In this document: piece after piece, positions 57,943 through 64,000 of the stretch
Position numbering within the stretch: the first letter of the stretch is position 1
Layout of the letters: every line of letters starts with the position of its first letter
Assembly (NCBI RefSeq): GCF_003473485.1
Contig: NC_053046.1
Span: 2,614,001-2,678,000 of the forward strand
Source of the DNA: Medicago truncatula
Taxonomy: Eukaryota > Streptophyta > Magnoliopsida > Fabales > Fabaceae
Length of the DNA stretch: 64,000 nucleotides
Reading direction: 5' to 3'
Program-made: the position numbers and the translations under genes
The notes under the pieces: model-generated
Seen by the model: the letters and a program-made list of their open reading frames with translations, nothing else
The model's database searches: none
Told to the model about the DNA's origin: nothing

Positions 57943-58437
57943 AAAACCATTGTCGTTAGGGAAGATGAAATCGTCCCTGCTCCTTCACCTGTTGCGTCAG
58001 TTCCAAACAATGTCTCAGATGAGATAGCATATATCAATGCTCAACTTGCCAAACCCGAAGAGGCACCGGCCATAATTCCCGACCTTATGCTTCGAGTTCA
58101 GAAGCTGAATGTTCTCTTTGCACAACCTCCACCTTCTGCTGAAGCTACTCCATCCAAGAAGAGGAAGACAACTGAGACCAATGCTGCTGAGAAGGAGAAG
58201 AACGACGATCCTGTCGCTTACTATGAAAAGCACCTAAACAAACAGTTCACTGAGTTGGGAAATAAAATCAAAGGTTTGAGACATCTGGTTGAAAATCTGA
58301 GTCGCACGGTGAACTTTAACTACTCTAAGATCGATTGTTTGAAGCACCAGATTTCTGAAATGAACAAGGACATTGTTTTTCATGAAGTTCAGATTCATGA
58401 CCTTGGTTTGAAATTGAGATATGGTACTGGATGTTGA
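57943..58437 (+). CDS. Orphan coding exon with coiled coil, unknown
   Basis: An open frame of 165 codons with a stop follows a plausible acceptor (TTCTCGCTTCAG, ending 57942). It reads KTIVVREDEIVPAPSPVASV, then DEIAYINAQLAKPEEAPAII, a nuclear-signal-like PSKKRKTTE, and a heptad-rich end (NKQFTELGNKIKGLRHLVEN, then LSRTVNFNYSKIDCLKHQIS). No in-frame ATG precedes it; the first internal ATG is at 58087, and no joining first exon could be found. It is either the last exon of a gene whose start I missed, or a gene fragment moved here. Codon use looks coding (few A/T runs, unlike its flanks). I do not recognise the family. Confidence 0.5.
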   Translation, partial: KTIVVREDEIVPAPSPVASVPNNVSDEIAYINAQLAKPEEAPAIIPDLMLRVQKLNVLFAQPPPSAEATPSKKRKTTETNAAEKEKNDDPVAYYEKHLNKQFTELGNKIKGLRHLVENLSRTVNFNYSKIDCLKHQISEMNKDIVFHEVQIHDLGLKLRYGTGC

Positions 58438-59235
58438 TGTTGATAAATTTGTTGATTAAGATTGTAGAGTCAATTATTTTGTAGCTGGTAACTGTCATGA
58501 CTTAATGGTTTTGCAATATTCTGCTTATCATTGTAATTTCTATTATGAACACATAAAGCATGCACAAGTATTAGTGTTTATGAATTGTTGGTTGTTGGGG
58601 GTGAAAATACTCGCAATTATGCATGAATATCGATTTCTAGTTGTAAACAATAGCCCTTATTTGTCATCTTTGGAAAATTGGATCTTCTCGGGATTAGTCT
58701 GAAAATCTGTCTAGTATGTACATTTTAATCTCTTAAGTTTGTGTAAGGGGGTCCCTTTTCCTAATCTGCAGTCAGCAGTGGATCTTCTCGGGAGCAGGTA
58801 GGTGTCATGGCACCCCTCAATTAAGTTATATATACTATACTAGGCGTGATATAACATGAATGTTGCATCTGTCTGAGTGTCAAGAGTTAATGTCTTTTTT
58901 TTTTTTTTTTTATGTAGTATATTTCTTGGTTATTTATAGATTAGCGTTTGATTTATAAAAAGATTGCTCGCATTACTAATTGAGTTTCAATTTTGTATAT
59001 GTTGTTAGGTGAATAAGAAGATTTAAATGGCGAGAGGAAGTGGATACCACCAACAAGTTGAAGTCGGGCTACTTTCGTATTAGTCGATGTTATTTTGACA
59101 TACTTGCTTCACTAAACTGAACAAAACTTGTTTACACATTTTGCTGTTACTTTTGGCCACATTTACCTTTGTTGGTACTTATTTTGAAATATTCGAGTTC
59201 GTGCTATGCTTGTCTATAATCGATACAAGCCCTCT

Positions 59236-59905
59236 ACTCAACATCTTCCTTTATTACTTACTTATTTTAAATCATAGTTGATATTCAATTACTTTTGGAT
59301 GCACTAGCAGAAATTTATACCCTTTCTTTATAGAATCCAGCATTCATTATTTGGATGCAGTGGTATAAAATCATACCCTTTCTTTACATGATCCAACATG
59401 CATTATTTGCTAGCAATATCTCTGTCTTATGTGTTTCTGGTGTTAAAATGAATGTGGTTGAGTTGAGGTTATTGATATTGTGTTTGATTGCCATGAAGCA
59501 TTTATCTTGCTTCACTAAATTATATTTGAATTGGCATAGAAAATGTATGTGCATCTCTTCTACTGTTAAGCATTCATATTAGTAGTTTCAACTCGTCATT
59601 GGAGGAATGGAGTAGATATTTAAGAACCTTCATGAGGGTATTCAACTGCATTGTTCTGTCTATAGTATTTTGCCTTGTGTGAAGTGTGAACATAGAATTG
59701 TTCTGTCTTTAAATTCTGCCTTATAAAGTGTGAAGTGTGGACATATCATGTAAATGAAAATAAGGGTACACGCATTAGCCTTCCACTCAACATCTTCCTT
59801 TGTTAGTTACTTATTTTAAATCTTAAATTTGATAAAGACTTGATTCTCTATAGTTCTACTTCAATTACCTTTGGTTGCACTAGCAGAGAATTATACCCTT
59901 TATAT
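59236..59905 (+). repeat. Cluster of diverged direct duplications
   Basis: ACTCAACATCTTCCTTTATT at 59236 recurs as ACTCAACATCTTCCTTTGTT at 59785, each ending near GCACTAGCAGA and TATACCCTTT. Between them GCAGTGGTATAAAATCATAC repeats the TATACCCTTTCTTTA block after about 65 bp, and TTGTTCTGTCT...GTGTGAAGTGTG repeats after about 55 bp. This is a stretch of successive local duplications of non-coding DNA. Confidence 0.6.
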
Positions 59906-60217
59906 CTGTCAAGCTGCTTAATCTCTTGGAATTTTCTCTAGAGTTGATCTAATTTTTCCGTTAGACTATGAAATTCGGATACTTCAAAATTGAAGACGGA
60001 TCTGTTTCAAATAATGATACTCGTGCGTTCCTTAGAAGTATCGTAAGTAACGTAATTATTTATTTTATTTTGTAAAAAATAATTTACTAGATACATATAT
60101 GATACTTCTAGGTACTCGTGGATACATATATACATATCTATGATGCATGTGAGAAATTAGTGGAGATTATATAAATGATGACAATGAAAGAGAGTATACT
60201 TTATTAGTTAGCATTAC

Positions 60218-60345
60218 AAGACTTCTTTTTATATGGAGACAAATTAGTCAACAAAAGTTAATATATTTGATTTATAATGTAGACTAAATACATCAACTTA
60301 ACTTTTGTTGATCCATTTGTCTCTTATAAAAAATGACATTTTGTC
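60218..60345. mobile_element. Small MITE, TCAACAAAAGTTAA ends
   Basis: GGAGACAAATTAGTCAACAA AAGTTAA at the left is mirrored by TTAACTTTTGTTGATCCATT TGTCTC at the right; about 128 bp with no coding capacity. It shares its words with 29530-29652. Confidence 0.6.
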
Positions 60346-61189
60346 GACATAACATCAATGCTATATGTCTGAGAGGTTTTCATGCAAATTTTCATAAATA
60401 ATACAGGTTTTCACTCCAATTGCTAACTAGCTAGCATGCGAAGCACCATCACCATTTCAAATCTTGGTACCCAAAAAATACACTTATTGAAATGTTTATG
60501 TTATGGTATGCAACTTCATAAGCATTGAAACATTCAATAGATTCAGAGTGTAACCCTACTCATGCAGTACATACTTAACCAATGAAACCAACCAAACACA
60601 CATAGTACCACCTACTCTGTTTCCAAAAAATAAACATACAACCTACTCCCCCTGCATAAATATTCGGTTTCATTTGTAGATTTGTATCCCACAAGAATTA
60701 TACCAAAACACCACTCCAATTTCACTTCACTACGGTAGAGTTTCTTATCTTCTTTTTCTCACAAATTCATCTTTTAGATCTAAATTCTTTTTCAAAATTA
60801 TTTAACCCACCTGGTCGGTCGATGGTGGTGCTGGTTTGAGATGTTGAAGTGTAGACTTAAGAACACAATTTTTTGTAGTTTAGTTTGGTTTCTTAAAAAA
60901 ATCAATATTAATTTCTATAAAATGTTCCGATTGCTACATCGGATACATACAATTTGTTGTGTTCGTGTATGGCATAAATACGTCTTATCATCAAGACATC
61001 ATGCGATTATGTAGATAAAGTCTCTAAATATGATAAGTTAAATGTGAAACATTATCATTGTTATTAAATATATTCATATTGTCACGTTTTTAAATATGAT
61101 TTTGGCATAATTATATTCAAACAATGTACTACATCAGATATTATTGTTATTAAATTTTTACTTTTTATGTAAAAGTACAGATTTTCAAG

Positions 61190-61429
61190 ATGGATGAACA
61201 ATCAGTGATTCTCTTCAAAATGGAAGCAACGAACAAAGAGATGATAGCACTCTCAAAGAAACTTGTAGAGAGTAAGGAAAATTTGGTTAAGAAGAAAAAT
61301 GAGAGTGAGGAAACAATAAAAGAGCTCCAGAAAGATCTTGCAAAAGCAACTGCTACGAGGGATGCTCTTACTGAAAAGCTCAATGCTCTTAAAGAAAAAG
61401 TCAAGGCTCTTAGAGAAAAAGACAAGTGA
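61190..61429 (+). CDS. Small coiled-coil protein or fragment, 79 aa
   Basis: The frame encodes 79 aa, nearly all one charged heptad-patterned helix: MDEQSVILFKMEATNKEMIA, then LSKKLVESKENLVKKKNESE, then LQKDLAKATATRDALTEKL and LKEKVKALREKDK. It is preceded by an AG acceptor-like site at 61179-61180 (TGTAAAAGTACAG) and a TCAAG before ATG. Long coiled-coil proteins often yield such pieces, so this may be a fragment of a larger gene duplicated here. No domain outside the coiled coil. A hairpin-like TCTCTTAGGGGTCC region follows. Confidence 0.45.
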   Translation: MDEQSVILFKMEATNKEMIALSKKLVESKENLVKKKNESEETIKELQKDLAKATATRDALTEKLNALKEKVKALREKDK

Positions 61430-62398
61430 ATATCTCTTAGGGGTCCGTATAAAATGGACCAATGGATGTTTTGGTACAAGTTAGACCAATAAAAATTAGT
61501 AGTGTATCATTTCTTGTACCAAAATATAATTATCTTTTCTTATGTTGTTTTCTCTAATATTTGTTCTCTCTCATGAATGTGTGTTGTGTGTGGCCATGGA
61601 AACCCAAACATTACTCAGAACAAGCAGAAAACGAGAGGAAAATTGACTTCCATGGTATAAATTAAATTTATGATCATTCTGTTAGCGTAAAAGCTAAAAA
61701 TAAGAATATAATTAAAGTAAAATATCTGAATAAAGCACAGAAAATGGATTAATTTTTTTTTGTCTTTCCTACTTTGTGAACCTTGAGAAGGTAGATCAAG
61801 AAGAAGAAGAAGAAGAAGGAGAGGCACACGAAGGAATCATTTTTGTCAATAGTGGATCCCACTTAGCTATCACATGTGTCTAACTCTCTTGATTGAGCCA
61901 CTTCGCCGACCTTCACAGCACTATTACACCTTTAGTGTCTTGGGTCAAGGAGGGTGTGGGTTTAATCCTACAGCATTTAGACATAGGGAGATAGCCCTTA
62001 CCTTACATCCTGTTTTTGTGGTAATCAACTAGGTCATAAGCCAAAGTCTTAAGACTATCCAAACATAGAGTATGCTCAAGTGTAGGGAACCAAGCTCGCT
62101 GGGATATTGTAACACATCTACTTGATAAAGTCAAATAAGAAGAAAAGCATGTTAAAAGAACATGAGTTTTATTTATTGAAATTTTCTGTTGTTTATTAAC
62201 GATTTCAAAAGGTTTACAACTACTCAAAGTAAACTCAAATAAATATTGCTATGATGCAATTAACACTACCCTTTAGGACCAAAATATCACTGTCTGCAAG
62301 TGATGAAACAGCAGAACTCTACATACACAACTTTTGCTGGTTTCAGCCTCAAGCCCTCAACATAAATAAATTGCAACGTCTAAAGAGAACAGCATAAA
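61430..62398. other. Spacer; GAA microsatellite, no gene seen
   Basis: A GAA trinucleotide run lies at 61798-61820. The rest is mixed AT-rich sequence. The last 150-200 bp before 62399 are probably the 3' UTR of the minus-strand TFIIS-type gene. Confidence 0.4.
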
Positions 62399-63945
62399 TC
62401 ATTCCTTATCAGCCTGTCTATTGGCCTCAACATTGTCATCTTTCTTGGGCTTGCCAAATGATTTCTGGGCGGCCAAATCAGGCATAGATGGTTCACCTGT
62501 TCTCTTAGAGAGGTCATCAGCTGAGTTTTCAGAGCCACGGGGACTCACCAGCTTCTTCTGAACATCTTCAAATTTTGCGGTGGAAGATGGTGTTGTGCTC
62601 ATGCTTCTCTTTGAATCCAATGCATCTATGGTCAGTGCAGACACCTCATTCCGGGAGGCATACCAGGAATTACCACAGGCAACACATTCCAGCTGAAGAA
62701 AAGGCAGAACAGCAAGCAATCAAACCAAGCTCTAAAGCTACAGGACACATTGGTCTGTTTGGAATTTTGACTCTTAAGTAAAAAATGCAAACCTGATAAC
62801 GGTCATCATGTCCAGCATGGATAATCTCCCTCAAACCCACCTTAGAATCCGTGCATCTTGAACAGCGGGCATCTGTCATCTGTTTGAGGTAAGGGAAAGC
62901 TAAAGTCGGCAGATTTTCACACAACAGAGAAAAAATTGTAGTGGGAGAAAGGAAGGAAAACTTACTTGCATGTGTTGTTTCTCATCAGGCTCCTTCTTGG
63001 TTTTTTCCTCAGCAGTCAAACCCTCCTGAAGTTCATATTTAGTAGATGACCATACAAAACCAAACAATCAATATGCAGTTTAACCTTTTCAAAAGCATCT
63101 TTTATTGAGGACGGGAAGCACTATTATTTCAATTAATAGTTGCTTTATGAAGTGCATGCATTCCTTGCTGTTTAGATAAAAGAAAACGCGCAGATAGCTT
63201 TAAATGAAAGAAAAAATTATTTCTTGCTGTTTAAATGAAAATGATTGCTTGCTGTTTAAATGAAAGGAAAAAATGATTTCAAGCACCGTTGGAAAGCATG
63301 AGCCATTTCCAGTATTCTGAGAGTTTATCTATTTTATATTAACTACACCAATGTTTTAAAAAGTAGAATCAACCTACAAAAGCAATTCCAAACAAAACAA
63401 GCGTTAAAGAAAACTACAGTTTCTACATGAATGTTATAGTCATTTAACCCGATAAGGACACCTCTACAAAAATGCAACCAAAAGGGGGAGGGTGGTCGAC
63501 ATTTTTCAAGGATATAAGGGAAGAGGTTTGTAATCTTCCACTTCCCCCTAGAAAAAGTTCCAAATGCTCCAACTTAATATTTTCACAAATAAAAGTCTTG
63601 AGCAATAAAATTTTCTTGCTTCTTGTATATTCATTTCTTTTATTAGGATAAAGAAATAATCAAAGGAGCAGAACATTTTGGAGACTGTTGTAGAAGGTTG
63701 AATTAATAGAAATTCAGTGATATAAACAAAAACTGAATGCTGCTAGCTTAAATTGGAAAATAGTAGTCAAAATTCTACTAAGCAACTTCATTTCATTCAG
63801 CAGACAGGTCATAAGTTCCATTGAACATTTTAGAAAATACCACATCTAGACAATCTCGTACCTTTAATTCAATGGGTGTCATATTCAAAATTTTAGAAGG
63901 TTTCAACTCTCCATTTAACAGACGGCGTGCTAGCAATGCATTGTT
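62399..63945 (-). CDS. TFIIS-domain zinc-ribbon protein, probably AIPP3/BDT1-like (partial, 3' part)
   Basis: Four minus-strand exons are visible: 63945-63862, 63025-62966, 62879-62793 and 62692-62399, all phase 0; the 5' part lies beyond the right edge. The first visible exon (NNALLARRLLNGELKPSKIL NMTPIELK in order) is the end of the TFIIS central domain; EGLTAEEKTKKEPDEKQHMQ follows. A zinc ribbon is then split by an intron: ARCSRCTDSKVGLREIIHAG, then LECVACGNSWYASRNEVSAL, with the two CxxC pairs intact. A Ser/Lys-rich tail ends the protein. Unlike true TFIIS, the ribbon lacks the RSADEPMT acidic pair, so cleavage stimulation is unlikely. Order and wording fit the plant BAH plus TFIIS-domain proteins (AIPP3/BDT1), which act in chromatin reading and transcription control; the BAH part cannot be checked here. 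Confidence 0.75.
63026..63861 (-). other. Long intron of the TFIIS-domain gene
   Basis: The 836-bp intron between the TFIIS central-domain exon and the linker exon. The duplicated phrase TTGCTGTTTAAATGAAA(A/G) near 63223-63266 is the only notable structure. Confidence 0.6.
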
Positions 63946-64000
63946 CTGCAAAGAACACAAAAATGGAATAAAATATTCAGTTCATCATTACCACTGCAGA

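Larger units (their letters stand above)
58438..61189. other. Spacer with internal duplications
   Basis: After the orphan exon the sequence may contain its 3' UTR. From 59230 to 59900 several short duplications are present (listed separately). A MITE-like repeat lies at 60218-60345. Near 60600-60700 TC/CA-rich text could be the leader of the next small frame. No further exon was found. Confidence 0.4.

Overview
The window is nuclear DNA of a flowering plant. It is AT-rich, its genes are split by GT-AG introns, and it holds plant-specific families (CCT-domain protein, PIP1 aquaporin, DUF3527 protein, plant group-B MAP kinase, arginine-rich cyclin L). Protein and MITE style suggest a legume of the Medicago/Trifolium/Pisum type; that is inference from memory, not a database result. 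No operon, CRISPR array or phage-like cassette is present. Gene order looks like ordinary chromosome-arm housekeeping and regulatory genes separated by small transposable elements.

Layout, left to right. 1-1.6 kb: AT-rich spacer with a 754-bp Mutator-like MITE ending just upstream of a ribosomal-protein promoter (site II motifs plus telobox). 1.76-4.33 kb (+): 40S ribosomal protein S10. 5.6-6.7 kb: a non-autonomous Mutator-like element with a Stowaway MITE in its right end. 6.94-8.97 kb (+): MAP kinase with TEY loop. 11.4-11.9 kb (+): 88-aa conserved-looking small protein, tail-to-tail with an NTF2-like protein (11.9-13.2 kb, -). 14.98-15.17 kb (+): 63-aa basic protein. 18.6-22.4 kb (+): DUF604/GT31 fringe-like glycosyltransferase with several MITEs in its introns. 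23.2-23.5 kb: RNase-H-like retroelement fossil. 23.8-25.7 kb (+): chloroplast-type phosphoglycerate-mutase-like protein. 26.05-26.12 kb (-): tRNA-Ala(AGC). 26.1-33.0 kb: repeat-rich, gene-free spacer. 33.0-33.4 kb (+): membrane-linked RING-H2 protein. 33.5-35.2 kb: Ty1-copia fossil and a hAT-like MITE. 35.6-37.3 kb (+): CCT-domain protein. 39.48-39.55 kb (+): tRNA-Thr(UGU) with a truncated neighbour copy. 39.7-43.9 kb: repeats, including an LTR- or pararetrovirus-like promoter region. 44.2-47.8 kb (+): cyclin L with SR-like tail. 48.9-50.4 kb (-): PIP1 aquaporin. 53.7-56.2 kb (-): DUF3527 protein. 57.9-61.4 kb: two coiled-coil coding fragments of unknown kind. 62.4 kb to the right edge (-): 3' part of a TFIIS-type zinc-ribbon protein, probably of the BAH/TFIIS (AIPP3-like) class.

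The genes do not form one pathway. The themes are translation (S10, two tRNAs), signalling (MAPK, RING E3), mRNA processing and chromatin (cyclin L, TFIIS-like), flowering or circadian-type regulation (CCT) and water transport (PIP1). I found no convincing new multi-gene system. The most interesting points are a segmental duplication in cyclin L that copied a splice donor, small conserved-looking proteins, transposons placed against promoters and splice sites, and a set of heat-shock-element-like palindromes ahead of a TATA box at 41.6-42.1 kb. Exon joins were made by eye from splice consensus, reading frame and family knowledge; all multi-exon models below keep frame across every junction.
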